DNA of 43,952 nt from Pseudomonadota bacterium. Its GTDB lineage: Bacteria > Pseudomonadota > Alphaproteobacteria > Acetobacterales > Acetobacteraceae. The notes under the pieces were generated by a model. That model was not told where the DNA came from. It worked only from the letters and a program-made list of their open reading frames with translations, and did no database searches. The stretch is taken from NCBI GenBank assembly GCA_021798575.1, contig JAJZGI010000012.1, forward strand, positions 1-43,952, in the 5' to 3' direction. Shown piece by piece: positions 33,698 to 42,309 of this stretch (positions are counted from its first letter, which is position 1; every line of letters starts with the position of its first letter). Position numbers and translations under genes: made by a program.

Positions 33698-34741
33698 ATG
33701 AAATACCATCAACTCGGGCGCTCGGGCCTGTTCGTGTCCCAGATCTGCCTGGGTGCCATGACCTTCGGCGGCAATCCGGACGCCGGGATGTGGGCCGCGA
33801 TCGGCACGCTCGGCCAGAGCGACGTGGACGCGATCATCGGCCGGGCGCTGGCCGCCGGGGTCAACTTCATCGATACGGCGGATATCTACTCCTTCGGCCA
33901 GTCGGAGACGCTGGTCGGCCAGGCGCTGCGCAACCTCGGCGTCGCGCGCAAAAATGTCGTGGTCGCCACCAAGGTCTTCGGCCAGATGGGCGATGGGCCG
34001 AACGACCGTGGCGCCTCGCGCGCGCATATCATGGACAGCGTCCACGCCAGCCTGGCGCGGCTGCAAACCGACCATATCGACCTCTACCAGATCCACGGCA
34101 ACGACACGGTAACCCCCATCGAGGAGACGCTGCGCGCGCTGGACGATCTCGTCACCCAGGGCAAGGTGCGCTACATAGGCGTGTCCAACTGGGCCGCCTG
34201 GAAGATCGCCCGGGCGCTGGGCCTCAGCGAGGCCAAGGGCTACGCGCGGTTCGAGACGCTCCAGGCCTATTATTCCGTCGCCGGGCGAGATCTGGAGCGC
34301 GAGCTGGTGCCGATGCTCACGCAGGAGAGGCTCGGCCTGATGGTCTGGTCGCCGCTCGCCGGCGGCCTGCTCTCGGGCAAGTTCGGCCCTGGCGCGCCGA
34401 CCGCGGAGGGCGCGCGACGCACCACGTTCGACTTCCCGCCGGTCGAGCAGGACCGCGCCTGGGCCTGTGTGGCGGCAATGCGCGAGGTGGGGGATTCGCA
34501 CGGCGTCTCGGTGGCGCGCGTGGCGCTGGCCTGGCTGCTCGCCAGACCGCACGTCATGAGCATCATCGTCGGCGCCAAGACCGTCGCGCAGCTGGAGGAT
34601 AATCTGGCGGCGGTGGAACTCACGCTCAGCGCCGATGAAATCGCCAAGCTCGACGCGGTAAGCGAACTGCCCTCGGAATATCCCCAATGGATGCTGGCCA
34701 GGCAGGGCGACCGGGTCCCCAAGCCCTTCGTGAAGTCCTGA
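33698..34741 (+). CDS. Aldo/keto reductase
   Basis: This 347-residue cytosolic (beta/alpha)8-barrel NADPH oxidoreductase has the catalytic tetrad visible as Asp59, Tyr64, Lys92 and His133 (FIDTADIYSFG, ATKVFG, YQIHG). The C-terminal NADPH pocket includes SIIVGAKTVAQLEDN. It belongs to the YajO/Tas-like group. AGAAGGGGAAGACC precedes the ATG, a strong ribosome-binding site. It is followed after 2 bp by the zinc alcohol dehydrogenase, so the two form a carbonyl-reduction pair, probably co-transcribed. Confidence 0.9.
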   Translation: MKYHQLGRSGLFVSQICLGAMTFGGNPDAGMWAAIGTLGQSDVDAIIGRALAAGVNFIDTADIYSFGQSETLVGQALRNLGVARKNVVVATKVFGQMGDGPNDRGASRAHIMDSVHASLARLQTDHIDLYQIHGNDTVTPIEETLRALDDLVTQGKVRYIGVSNWAAWKIARALGLSEAKGYARFETLQAYYSVAGRDLERELVPMLTQERLGLMVWSPLAGGLLSGKFGPGAPTAEGARRTTFDFPPVEQDRAWACVAAMREVGDSHGVSVARVALAWLLARPHVMSIIVGAKTVAQLEDNLAAVELTLSADEIAKLDAVSELPSEYPQWMLARQGDRVPKPFVKS

Positions 34742-34743
34742 TC

Positions 34744-35811
34744 ATGCTGAGATGCGATGGTTTCGGGACCCGTGGGGCTGACCAGCCGCTGGGGCCCATC
34801 AGCTTCAACCGCCGCGATGTCGGCGCGCAGGACGTCCAGATCGAGATCCTGTTCTGCGGCGTCTGCCACTCAGACCTACATTTTGCCCGTAATGAGTGGA
34901 AATTCACGGTCTATCCGGCGGTTCCCGGGCACGAGATCGTGGGGCGCGTGACCAAAACTGGCCCGGGTGTGAGCAGGTTCAGCGTCGGCGACCGTGTCGG
35001 CGTCGGCTGCCTCGTCGATTCCTGCCGCACCTGCCCCGCCTGCCGCCAGGGGCTGGAGCAATATTGCGAGACCGGGTCCATCGGCACCTATGGCGGCACC
35101 GAGCCGGTCATCGGCGGGCAGACCCATGGCGGCTACGCCAGCCACATCGTCGTGGATGAGAATTTTGTCCTGAATATCCCGGACGCGCTGGAATTATCCG
35201 CCGCCGCGCCGCTGCTCTGCGCGGGCATCACCCTCTACTCGCCGTTGAAGCACTGGCAGGCCGGGCCGGGCAAAAAAGTCGGCATCATCGGCCTGGGCGG
35301 GCTCGGCCATATGGGCGTCAAGCTGGCCCACGCGATGGGTGCGCACACGGTCCTGTTCACCACCTCACCCGGCAAGGTCGAGGACGGAAAAAAACTTGGC
35401 GCGGACGAGGTCGTCATTTCAAAAAACACCGAGGAGATGGCGCAACACCGCGCCAGCTTCGACCTGATCCTGGACACGGTCGCGGCGACGCATGACCTCT
35501 CGCCCTACTTCGCGCTGCTCCGGCGCGATGCAACGCTGGTGCAGCTCGGCGCACCCGGGGAGCCGCTGGCAATCCCGGTGCTCCCGCTCATCATGAACCG
35601 GCTGCGCTTCGCCGGCTCCATGATCGGCGGAATCGCAGAGACCCAGGAGATGCTGGATTTCTGCGCCGCGAAAAATATTGCCGCCGAGGTCGAGGTGATC
35701 GCCATGCAACAGATCAACGAGGCCTATGAGCGGATGCTGAAAAGCGACGTGAAATATCGCTTCTCGATCGATATGTCCTCGCTTACTGGCGTATCCACAC
35801 AAAATCCGTGA
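34744..35811 (+). CDS. Zinc-dependent NAD(P)H alcohol dehydrogenase, YahK/CAD-like
   Basis: This 355-residue MDR dehydrogenase has catalytic zinc ligands in CGVCHSD (Cys41, His42) and PGHEIVG, the structural-zinc cysteines CRTCPACRQGLEQYC and the Rossmann motif GIIGLGGLGHMGVKLAH. This pattern is that of broad-range aldehyde reductases of the cinnamyl-alcohol-dehydrogenase type. ATG 34744 lies 2 bp after the aldo/keto reductase stop. The C-terminal end overlaps the convergent pterin dehydratase gene by 29 bp (35783-35811). Confidence 0.9.
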   Translation: MLRCDGFGTRGADQPLGPISFNRRDVGAQDVQIEILFCGVCHSDLHFARNEWKFTVYPAVPGHEIVGRVTKTGPGVSRFSVGDRVGVGCLVDSCRTCPACRQGLEQYCETGSIGTYGGTEPVIGGQTHGGYASHIVVDENFVLNIPDALELSAAAPLLCAGITLYSPLKHWQAGPGKKVGIIGLGGLGHMGVKLAHAMGAHTVLFTTSPGKVEDGKKLGADEVVISKNTEEMAQHRASFDLILDTVAATHDLSPYFALLRRDATLVQLGAPGEPLAIPVLPLIMNRLRFAGSMIGGIAETQEMLDFCAAKNIAAEVEVIAMQQINEAYERMLKSDVKYRFSIDMSSLTGVSTQNP

Positions 35812-36070
35812 TCGCCCGCGCCAGCGCGATGTCATTCGCCGTAACCCCGCCTGCGTCATGCGTCGAGAGGCGGATCTCTACCTTGTTATACACATTGGAC
35901 CAATCCGGGTGGTGGTCCATCTTTTCCGCCAGCAGCGCGACATGGCTCATGAACGACCAGGCCTCGGCGAAGCTTTTGAAACTGAAGGACTGATGGATGG
36001 ATTTTCCATCCGCCGCCAGCGCCCATTTGCCGGGCAGACTGTTCAGCTCTTCGCGCTTGAGTACCTGCAT
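35783..36070 (-). CDS. phhB: 4a-hydroxytetrahydrobiopterin dehydratase (PCD)
   Basis: This 95-residue cytosolic enzyme has the family motif DHHPDWSNVYNKV (His53, His54, Trp57) and STHDAGGVT with a third catalytic His. It dehydrates the carbinolamine form of pterin cofactors and normally serves phenylalanine hydroxylase, though no phhA is in the window. ATG 36070 (MQVLKREEL) is chosen; GGAGG precedes it on the minus strand, and the upstream extension is rejected. Its 3' end overlaps the convergent dehydrogenase gene by 29 bp. Confidence 0.9.
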   Translation of the reverse strand: MQVLKREELNSLPGKWALAADGKSIHQSFSFKSFAEAWSFMSHVALLAEKMDHHPDWSNVYNKVEIRLSTHDAGGVTANDIALARAITDFVWIRQ

Positions 36071-36127
36071 GGAATCCTCCTTGGTTGCCAATGATGTAGG
36101 TATGGTCATGGGCCAGCACAACGGCGT

Positions 36128-36234
36128 CCAGAGCATGATTGCGCTACATCAATCATGCTCTGGCCATGTCTTGGCGAGCAAGTTGGCCGCTTTTGGTCGA
36201 AGTAGATGGTTCGACCAAAAGCTACCTTGCTCTA
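36128..36234. repeat. Double-hairpin dispersed repeat, copy B
   Basis: Same design as 8479-8584. Hairpin 1 has a 14-bp stem (36128-36141/36150-36163, GAGCATGATTG/CAATCATGCTC core). The linker is GCCATGTCTTGGCGAGCAAGT. Hairpin 2 is GCTTTTGGTCGA (36189-36200) with TCGACCAAAAGC (36211-36222), closed by GAGCAAG/CTTGCTC. It is intergenic between the pterin dehydratase and carbonic anhydrase genes, both on the minus strand. Confidence 0.8.
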
Positions 36235-36238
36235 AAAT

Positions 36239-36838
36239 CTACACCACCGTCTCCAGCCGCCCATTCTGCACGTTGAAATGCAGCCCGCCCAGGCTGAGGC
36301 TGCCCTGGCCGACACGCTCGGCGATCCAGGGAAAAGTAAGCAGGTTTTTCAGCGACTCGCGGATCGATTCATGCTCGCAGCGGTGGCAGAGCGCCTCAAA
36401 ACTCTGCGCCTGCGCATCCGGCACGTCGCACACACGCGCCCGGGCCTTCTGCGCGATCTTCATCCAGGATTCGATGAAATCGCCATGCCCGCCATCCGGC
36501 CCACGCATCAGGGCGCGGATGCCGCCGCACTGGCTATGGCCGAGCACCACGATGCTGCGTACCTGCAATGCGGTAACGGCGAATTCCAGCGCCGCCGAGG
36601 TGCCGTGCCGTCCCGCGTCGGGCTCATAGGGTGGCACCAGGTTGCTGACATTGCGCACCACGAAGATCTCGCCCGGCGCGCAGTCGAATATCAGCTCCGG
36701 GGCCACGCGCGAGTCCGCACACGCAATCACCATGGCAGGCGGGGACTGGCCGTCCCGTGCGAGGTCGTTGAAGCGCTTGCGGTGGCGCCGCCAATAGCCT
36801 TTGAGGAATCGCGCGTGTCCGGTCAGCAATGTGTTCAT
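36239..36838 (-). CDS. Beta-class carbonic anhydrase
   Basis: This 199-residue cytosolic zinc enzyme has the zinc ligands and catalytic dyad: Cys40 and Asp42-x-Arg44 in IACADSRVAP, then His101 and Cys104 in VLGHSQCGGI. It interconverts CO2 and bicarbonate. The C-terminal GGLHFNVQNGRLETV is typical. ATG 36838 overlaps the mazG stop by 4 bp, so it is co-translated with mazG. The copy B repeat begins just 4 bp after its stop codon. Confidence 0.92.
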   Translation of the reverse strand: MNTLLTGHARFLKGYWRRHRKRFNDLARDGQSPPAMVIACADSRVAPELIFDCAPGEIFVVRNVSNLVPPYEPDAGRHGTSAALEFAVTALQVRSIVVLGHSQCGGIRALMRGPDGGHGDFIESWMKIAQKARARVCDVPDAQAQSFEALCHRCEHESIRESLKNLLTFPWIAERVGQGSLSLGGLHFNVQNGRLETVV

Positions 36839-37635
36839 GCGTTCTGTTCTTTCGCCTGTTTCCAGAATTTTTCCATCTCCGCCAGGCTGGCCTGGGCGGG
36901 CGTCCGGCCGGTCTCGGCCAGCGCGCGCTCCACAAAACCAAACCGCCGGGTGAATTTGTCGTTGGCCCCAGCCAGGCAAGCCTCGGCGCGGAGCCCGAGC
37001 TTGCGGGCGAGGTTGGCCAGCACGAACAGCATGTCGCCCAGCTCATCGGCGAGCCGCACCGGGTCAGCGCCGGGCAGCTCGGCGCGCAGCTCGGCCACTT
37101 CTTCCTCCAGTTTCTCCAGCACCGAAGGCGCGTCCGGCCAGTCGAACCCAACGCCCGCCGCCCGGGCGCAGAGCTTCTGGGCGCGCGCCAAGGCGGGCAG
37201 CGCGGTGGCGATTCCCGCCAGCACGCCGGCCTCCGCGCGGGCCAGCCGCTCTTCTGTCTTTTGGGCCTCCCAGGCTTGGCTCTGCGCGGCGGCATCACGC
37301 CCGGGCGCCTCACCAAACACGTGCGGGTGCCGGCGGATCATCTTGTCCGTGATCCCATCGGCGACGTCGTCAAATCCAAACCACCCGCGCTCTTCCGCCA
37401 GCCGCGCATGATACACCACCTGGAACAGCAAATCCCCCAGCTCGTCGCGCAGGTGCGCAGGGTCGCCCGTGGCGATGGCGGACTGCACCTCATAGGCCTC
37501 CTCGACTGTATAAGGCGCGATACTGGAAAAGTCCTGCGCCCGGTCCCACGGGCAGCCGGTCTCGGGGTGGCGCAGCGCCGCCATGACATTGATCAGCCGG
37601 GCAATCGGTGGTTCGGTGGTCATACGGAATGTCAT
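36835..37635 (-). CDS. mazG: Nucleoside triphosphate pyrophosphohydrolase MazG
   Basis: This 266-residue cytosolic house-cleaning NTP pyrophosphatase has two MazG domains, as in the full-length enzyme. The N-terminal one has CPWDRAQDFSSIAPYTVEEAYE and DELGDLLFQVVYHA (EExxE and ExxD metal ligands). The C-terminal one has LEEEVAELRAEL and DELGDMLFVLANLA. ATG 37635 is given; an ATG four codons in (MTTEPPIARL) is also possible. Its divergent neighbour, glutathione peroxidase, starts only 18 bp away, so their promoters must overlap. Confidence 0.93.
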   Translation of the reverse strand: MTFRMTTEPPIARLINVMAALRHPETGCPWDRAQDFSSIAPYTVEEAYEVQSAIATGDPAHLRDELGDLLFQVVYHARLAEERGWFGFDDVADGITDKMIRRHPHVFGEAPGRDAAAQSQAWEAQKTEERLARAEAGVLAGIATALPALARAQKLCARAAGVGFDWPDAPSVLEKLEEEVAELRAELPGADPVRLADELGDMLFVLANLARKLGLRAEACLAGANDKFTRRFGFVERALAETGRTPAQASLAEMEKFWKQAKEQNA

Positions 37636-37652
37636 AAATTCGGGAGCGGCAA

Positions 37653-38135
37653 ATGGCCAGTGCGTATGACTTCAGTTTTTCCACCATCCAGGGCAAACCC
37701 TACCCGCTGGCGGACCTCACCGGCCGACCGCTGCTCGTGGTCAACACCGCCAGCAAATGCGGCTTCACCCCGCAATACAAGGCGCTGGAGGCATTGTGGA
37801 CCGCCAACAGGCAGGCCGGTCTGATGGTCATCGGCGTGCCCTCGAACGATTTCGGCGGGCAGGAGCCAGGCTCGAACACCGAGATCGCGGGCTTCTGCGA
37901 GCTCAACTACGGCGTGGATTTCCCCATGATGAGCAAGGAGCACGTCCGGGGCCCCGATGCCCACCCGTTCTTCCAATGGGCGGAGGCACAAGCCGGGTAT
38001 CTCGCCCGGCCGCGCTGGAATTTCTTCAAGTACCTCATCAACCGGCAGGGCCAATTGCAGCGATGGTTCTCCAGCGTCACCGCGCCGGATGCCAAAAAAT
38101 TCACGGCGGAAGTACAGAAACTGCTCGAGCAATAA
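37653..38135 (+). CDS. Glutathione peroxidase
   Basis: This 160-residue thiol peroxidase has the catalytic set Cys36 (NTASKCGFT), Gln70 (GGQEPGS) and Trp122-Asn123 (RWNFFKY). It is of the non-selenocysteine (BtuE/Gpx-like) type, which commonly uses thioredoxin or glutathione to reduce peroxides. There is no signal peptide, so it is cytosolic. It is divergent from mazG and overlaps the convergent Nudix gene by 35 bp at the 3' end (38101-38135). Confidence 0.93.
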   Translation: MASAYDFSFSTIQGKPYPLADLTGRPLLVVNTASKCGFTPQYKALEALWTANRQAGLMVIGVPSNDFGGQEPGSNTEIAGFCELNYGVDFPMMSKEHVRGPDAHPFFQWAEAQAGYLARPRWNFFKYLINRQGQLQRWFSSVTAPDAKKFTAEVQKLLEQ

Positions 38136-38529
38136 CCGCGCAGGCGGCCTCGGTCAGCGCGTAGTCCTCCAGCGCATCCACATCCGCCCAGGCCAGCGCG
38201 GTCACGTCATCGCCCGCCCTGGCCTCGCCCGCCACGTACCGCCCGCCAAAATCCAATATCGTGTAATGATACTCTATCCGCCCCTGCGCATCCCGCTGGA
38301 TCAAATCGACATGGGCGATAAGGGTGAGCGGCCCGGCGGTGAGCCCGGTCTCCTCCAGCAGCTCGCGCCGGGCGCAGTCCTCGGCGCGCTCGCCCAGCTC
38401 CTGCCCGCCGCCAGGGAGCGACCACGTGCCGGCCCCGGGCGGTTTGCCCCGGCGCACGAGCAGCACCTGCGCCCCGCGCAGCAGCACGACCCCTATCCCG
38501 ACGATGGGCGCGCCGGGGTAGGTTCTCAC
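38101..38529 (-). CDS. Nudix hydrolase
   Basis: This 142-residue cytosolic pyrophosphohydrolase has a complete Nudix box at residues 41-63 (G-x5-E-x7-RE-x2-EE-x-G; GGQELGERAEDCARRELLEE...). VVLLRGAQVLLVRRG before the box and TWSLPGGG resemble MutT/ADP-ribose-type members. The substrate is not assignable. Its start overlaps the rsmI stop by 4 bp, giving translational coupling, and its 3' end overlaps the convergent peroxidase gene. Confidence 0.9.
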   Translation of the reverse strand: MRTYPGAPIVGIGVVLLRGAQVLLVRRGKPPGAGTWSLPGGGQELGERAEDCARRELLEETGLTAGPLTLIAHVDLIQRDAQGRIEYHYTILDFGGRYVAGEARAGDDVTALAWADVDALEDYALTEAACAVIARAVSVLPP

Positions 38530-39446
38530 CCGCGCTCGCGCATGTTCTTATGCACCTCCAGCGCCCGCGCATACACCAGCTTTCTGGCTAGGCCCGTCGC
38601 CGTCGCCACGGCCTCCGCCGCGTCCCGCAGGCTCATCTGGCTGAGCGCGCTCACAAGCGCCGCCTCCAGCGCCGCCTCCGTGGCGGGTTCAGCCTCCGCC
38701 GGGCCCATCACCACCGTAATCTCGCCGCGCGCCGGCGCCTCGGCGTAGTGCGCGGCAAGCTCGGGCAGCCTGGCGCGGCGGATCTCCTCATAGTGCTTGG
38801 TCAGCTCCCGGCACACCGCGGCGGGGCGCGCACCGAAGCACGCCGCCGCGTCCGCCAAAAATTCCGCCAGCCGGTGCGGCGCCTCATAAAAAATGAGCGT
38901 GGCGCGCAGCCCGGCCGCCTCCAGCGCGCGCAGCCGGGTGAATTCGCTCCGCCTTGGCCCGGCCTTGGGCGGCAGAAACCCCAAAAACATGAAAGGCTGC
39001 GGCGGCAGGCCGGAGAGTGTGAGCGCCAGCAGCGCCGCGTTCGGCCCTGGCACCGCACCCACGCTCACCCCCGCCGCAATCGCGGCGCGCACCAGCCGGA
39101 ATCCGGGGTCCGAGACCAGCGGCGTCCCGGCGTCCGAGATCAGCGCATAATGCGCCCCGCCCAGCAGCGCGGCGATAAGCCCCGGCGTCCGCTCCGCCTC
39201 ATTATGCTCATGCAAGGCGATCAGCCGGGTCCCAATCCCATGGGCGCGCAGCAGCACGGCGCTGGTCCTCGTATCCTCACATAAAATCGCGTCTGTCCCG
39301 TCCAGAATCTCAAGCGCCCTGGCGGATAAATCTTTGAGGTTGCCGATCGGCGTGGAAACCAGCACAAGGGCGGCGGTTGCCACATGTTGGGTGATACCAG
39401 GGGAGGGCCCAATCCTTGAGTCGCAGGTTTTTTGCTCGTCGGTCAT
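38526..39446 (-). CDS. rsmI: 16S rRNA (cytidine(1402)-2'-O)-methyltransferase RsmI
   Basis: This 306-residue tetrapyrrole-methylase-fold enzyme uses SAM to 2'-O-methylate C1402 in the ribosomal decoding centre. Diagnostic segments are LVSTPIGNLKDLSARALEIL, ILCEDTRTSAVLL, LISDAGTPLVSDPGFRLV and PQPFMFLGFLPPKAG. ATG 39446 has GAGG 9 nt upstream. The N-terminal 25 residues are variable, and a GTG at 39384 is an alternative. Its 5' end overlaps the divergent lipoprotein gene by 31 bp. The rsmI-lpoA divergent pair also occurs in E. coli. Confidence 0.93.
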   Translation of the reverse strand: MTDEQKTCDSRIGPSPGITQHVATAALVLVSTPIGNLKDLSARALEILDGTDAILCEDTRTSAVLLRAHGIGTRLIALHEHNEAERTPGLIAALLGGAHYALISDAGTPLVSDPGFRLVRAAIAAGVSVGAVPGPNAALLALTLSGLPPQPFMFLGFLPPKAGPRRSEFTRLRALEAAGLRATLIFYEAPHRLAEFLADAAACFGARPAAVCRELTKHYEEIRRARLPELAAHYAEAPARGEITVVMGPAEAEPATEAALEAALVSALSQMSLRDAAEAVATATGLARKLVYARALEVHKNMRERG

Positions 39447-40732
39447 GTTTGCGTGCCTCAGTGCCTCTCATCGCCACGCTGGCGCTGGTCGGCTGCGCCG
39501 GTCAAGCCCCAATGGTCAACAACGGCATGCCCTCCATGCTCGGCACCAACGGGCTGCCGCTCCCGTCGGGCAGCGTGGCAGCCTCCGGCCCCGTCATCGG
39601 CAAAACCAGCGGCGATGTGGCGCTGCTGCTGCCGCTGAGCGGCAATCTCGCACCTGTCGGCCAGATCCTTGAAAACGCGGCCAAGCTCGCCTTCCCGCCC
39701 GGCACGCAGCCTGCGCTGGACGTGCGGGACACAGGCGGCACCGCCGCCGGTGCCGCCGCCGCCGCGCAAGCCGCCATCGCCGCGGGGGATGGCATCATCC
39801 TGGGCCCGCTCACCGCCGCCGAGACACAGGCGGTCAGCCCCATCGCCCAGGCCGCCGGCGTCAATGTGCTGGCCTTCACCAACGATTCCACGCTCGCGGC
39901 ACCTGGCGTCTGGGTGCTCGGCATCACCCCCACCCAGCAGGTCCAGCGCATCGTGCAGGCGGCGGCGGGGGAGGGCCGCACCCAACTCGCCGCACTCCTG
40001 CCCGATAGCGACTTCGGCCACCTGCTGAGCGACGCGCTGAACGCCCAGACCAGCGCGCTGAACGAGACCCCGCCGCAGATCACCTTCTACGAACCCGGAT
40101 TCTCCGCCCTCAACCAGGCGGTCGAGCAGCTGTCGGACTTCGCCGATCGCGGCCAGGGGCTGGTGGATAGAATCAAAGCCGCGCGCGCCCTGAACACCGC
40201 CGCGGGCCGCACGCTGGCCCACCGGCTCGAGCGTGAGCCAACCCCGCCGCCCAGCTTCAACGCGCTTTTCATCGGCGCCACGAGCGGGGACAGTCTGGCC
40301 GAGCTCGCCAATTTCCTGCCATACTACGGCGTGGACCCATCCCAGGTGCAGCTCCTTGGGCCCAGCCTATGGGCGGATGAGGCGGTGCACATGGCGGACC
40401 AGTCCGTGCTCCAGGGCGCGCTCTACGCCGCACCGGACCCGGCGGACGCGGTGGTCTTCGACGCCAAATATCAGGCGGCCTACGGCGCACCCCCGCCCGA
40501 TATCGCCAATGTGGCGTTCGATGCGGCGGCACTCGCCCGCGCGGCGGCGGCCTCTGGCGGTTACACGAGCACCGTGCTCACCGCGCCCGCGGGCTTCACC
40601 GGCACGGACGGCGTGATGGCGCTCCAGCCGGATGGCCAGGTGCTGCGCGGGCTCGCGGTGTTCAAGGTGGCGCCCGGCGCGCCGGTCATCACCTCGCCCG
40701 CACCCGCCACGCTGGCCCCACCCCCCGGCTGA
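39416..40732 (+). CDS. Penicillin-binding protein activator (LpoA/YraM-like) lipoprotein
   Basis: This 438-residue outer-membrane lipoprotein has signal peptide MSRRFFARRSCLRA...ALVGC with lipobox LVGC, lipidated Cys27. The rest is a periplasmic type-1 binding-protein fold (VALLLPLSGNLAPVGQILENAAKLA, IILGPLTAAETQAVSP, DSDFGHLLSDAL, WADEAVHMADQSVLQGALYAAP). Family members activate class A PBPs or bind unknown ligands. The start is TTG 39416 with GGGAGG 8 nt upstream; it overlaps the divergent rsmI start by 31 bp. Its stop and the kinase ATG share one base (TGATG). Confidence 0.83.
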   Translation: MSRRFFARRSCLRASVPLIATLALVGCAGQAPMVNNGMPSMLGTNGLPLPSGSVAASGPVIGKTSGDVALLLPLSGNLAPVGQILENAAKLAFPPGTQPALDVRDTGGTAAGAAAAAQAAIAAGDGIILGPLTAAETQAVSPIAQAAGVNVLAFTNDSTLAAPGVWVLGITPTQQVQRIVQAAAGEGRTQLAALLPDSDFGHLLSDALNAQTSALNETPPQITFYEPGFSALNQAVEQLSDFADRGQGLVDRIKAARALNTAAGRTLAHRLEREPTPPPSFNALFIGATSGDSLAELANFLPYYGVDPSQVQLLGPSLWADEAVHMADQSVLQGALYAAPDPADAVVFDAKYQAAYGAPPPDIANVAFDAAALARAAAASGGYTSTVLTAPAGFTGTDGVMALQPDGQVLRGLAVFKVAPGAPVITSPAPATLAPPPG

Positions 40733-42090
40733 TGCCCGAGTCGGCGCTGGGCCGAGCCTGGCCGGCGGCGTTCGCCTTCTTCCTGGCGCTCGCGGCCCTG
40801 CCGACCCTCGTCTTCGGCCTGCTGGTCGGCTTCGGCGAGCTGCACGCCCAGCCCGGCCTGTTCGCCTGGGCGATCTGCACCAGCGTCGCGGTCGGCTTCG
40901 GCGCGCTGCTCGGGCGTGACCTCATGGTGATGACGCGCCTCGTCCGTGCCCTGCAAAACTACCCGCAGCACCTCCCGCGCGACACCTCCCTTCTAGTGCC
41001 GGGGATGCGCACGCTGGGCCAGGAGGCAATCCGGCTGGTCCAGGCCGAGCGCATCTCCCGCGCCCGGCTGTCGGCGAGCGCGGCGGAAGACCGCGCATTG
41101 GTGGAGCGCCTGCCGGATCCGCTGATGAAGCTGGACGCCACCGGCAACCTCATCTGGCGCAACGCCAGCGCCATCACCGCCTTCGGCAACGAGACCGGGG
41201 CGCTGTTGCGCCACCCCACACTGCGCGCCGCGCTGGCGGCGGCGGCAGAAGGCCGCGCCCCGGTGCGGGAAAAAATCGCGCTCGCCGCACCGGTCCCGCG
41301 CGAGCTGGAGGTAACGCTCATCTCCCTGGGCGGCCCGGTCTATATGCTGGTGAACGACCGCACGCACGAGCGCGCGCTGGAGAAGATGCGGGCGGACTTC
41401 ATCGCCAATTCCAGCCACGAGCTGCGCACCCCGCTCGCCAGCCTGATCGGCTTCATCGAGACCCTGCGCGGCCCGGCGGCGAATGACCGCCAGGCGCAGG
41501 CGCGGTTTCTGGGCATCATGACCGAGCAGGCGGCGCGGATGCAGCGGCTGCTGGATGATCTGCTCAGCCTCTCGCGCATCGAGATCTCCGAGCATCAGCC
41601 ACCCGAGGAAATGCAGAGCATCGCGCCGGTGCTGGAGCGCATCGTGGCTTCGCTGGAGCCGGTGTTGCGCGCCAACGACGCGCGGATCGACTGCACGCTG
41701 GCGCCGGACCTGCCGATGATCCCGGCGGACGCCGACCAGCTCGCGCAGATCTTCACGAACCTGCTGGATAACGCCATCAAATACGGCAAACGCGGCGGCA
41801 CGATCCGCCTTCAGGCCGTGCGCGCGGGCGCAGACACCCGCTTCGAGCCAGGCGGCGTGCTGGTGAGCGTGGCGGATGATGGTGCTGGCATCGCGCGGGA
41901 GCATATCCCAAGGCTGACGGAGCGATTCTACCGGGTCGACAAGGGCCGCTCGCGCGCGGTCGGCGGCACCGGGCTCGGGCTTGCCATCGTAAAGCACGTG
42001 GTGAACCGGCATCGCGGCCGGCTGGTGATCGAGAGCGCGGAGGGCCAGGGCTCGGTGTTCATGGTCTGGCTGCCGGGCCGGGGTTTTTAG
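40732..42090 (+). CDS. Sensor histidine kinase, PhoR-like
   Basis: This 452-residue inner-membrane kinase has two N-terminal spans (12-32 and 43-62), a linker, a PAS-like region (about 120-215), the H box NSSHELRTPLASLIGF with phospho-acceptor His229, and an ATPase domain with N box NLLDNAIKYG, G1 DDGAGI, F box RFYRVDKGRSR and G2 GGTGLGLAIVK. It resembles PhoR of phosphate control. No response regulator gene lies next to it on this side, so the partner is elsewhere or absent. It is co-translated with the lipoprotein gene. Confidence 0.9.
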   Translation: MPESALGRAWPAAFAFFLALAALPTLVFGLLVGFGELHAQPGLFAWAICTSVAVGFGALLGRDLMVMTRLVRALQNYPQHLPRDTSLLVPGMRTLGQEAIRLVQAERISRARLSASAAEDRALVERLPDPLMKLDATGNLIWRNASAITAFGNETGALLRHPTLRAALAAAAEGRAPVREKIALAAPVPRELEVTLISLGGPVYMLVNDRTHERALEKMRADFIANSSHELRTPLASLIGFIETLRGPAANDRQAQARFLGIMTEQAARMQRLLDDLLSLSRIEISEHQPPEEMQSIAPVLERIVASLEPVLRANDARIDCTLAPDLPMIPADADQLAQIFTNLLDNAIKYGKRGGTIRLQAVRAGADTRFEPGGVLVSVADDGAGIAREHIPRLTERFYRVDKGRSRAVGGTGLGLAIVKHVVNRHRGRLVIESAEGQGSVFMVWLPGRGF

Positions 42091-42156
42091 AGGCTGGCCT
42101 CGCCTATACGTTTCGATAACAAACTCATTATCGCGAGTCTTACGCAGCGCCCCCGC

Positions 42157-42200
42157 GTCATTGCGAATGCCATACGCAGCATGGCATGAAGCAATCCATT
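42157..42200 (+). repeat. GTCATTGCGA...GAAGCAATCC palindromic repeat, copy 2
   Basis: GTCATTGCGA (42157-42166), a 7-bp inverted repeat ATGCCAT (42167-42173)/ATGGCAT (42181-42187), then GAAGCAATCCATT. The following TTCGCAACGAA is shared with copy 1. It precedes the TTGACA box by 41 nt measured from GAAGCAA. Confidence 0.65.
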
Positions 42201-42228
42201 TTCGCAACGAACGACCAAAATTTCCCCC

Positions 42229-42267
42229 TTGACAACCCCGAAATATATTACTGTAAATAACAGCATG
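42229..42267 (+). promoter_or_regulatory. Leaderless promoter-start module, copy 2
   Basis: TTGACA (42229-42234), a 17-nt spacer, TGTAAA (42252-42257) as a weak -10 box, 7 nt, then ATG 42265. Spacing is identical to copies 1 and 3. CTGTAAATAACAG around the -10 box is itself a short dyad (CTGT-N5-ACAG). Confidence 0.5.
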
Positions 42268-42309
42268 TCTAGCAATACCCGCTCCGCCCGCCCGACAAAG
42301 CCAGATTAA
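42265..42309 (+). other. 14-codon ORF of module copy 2
   Basis: Encodes MSSNTRSARPTKPD then TAA. It matches in length, start context and position the 14-residue ORF at 43246-43290. It is too short for function to be judged; it could be a leader peptide or the remnant 5' end of a longer gene such as the one at 260-859. Confidence 0.35.
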
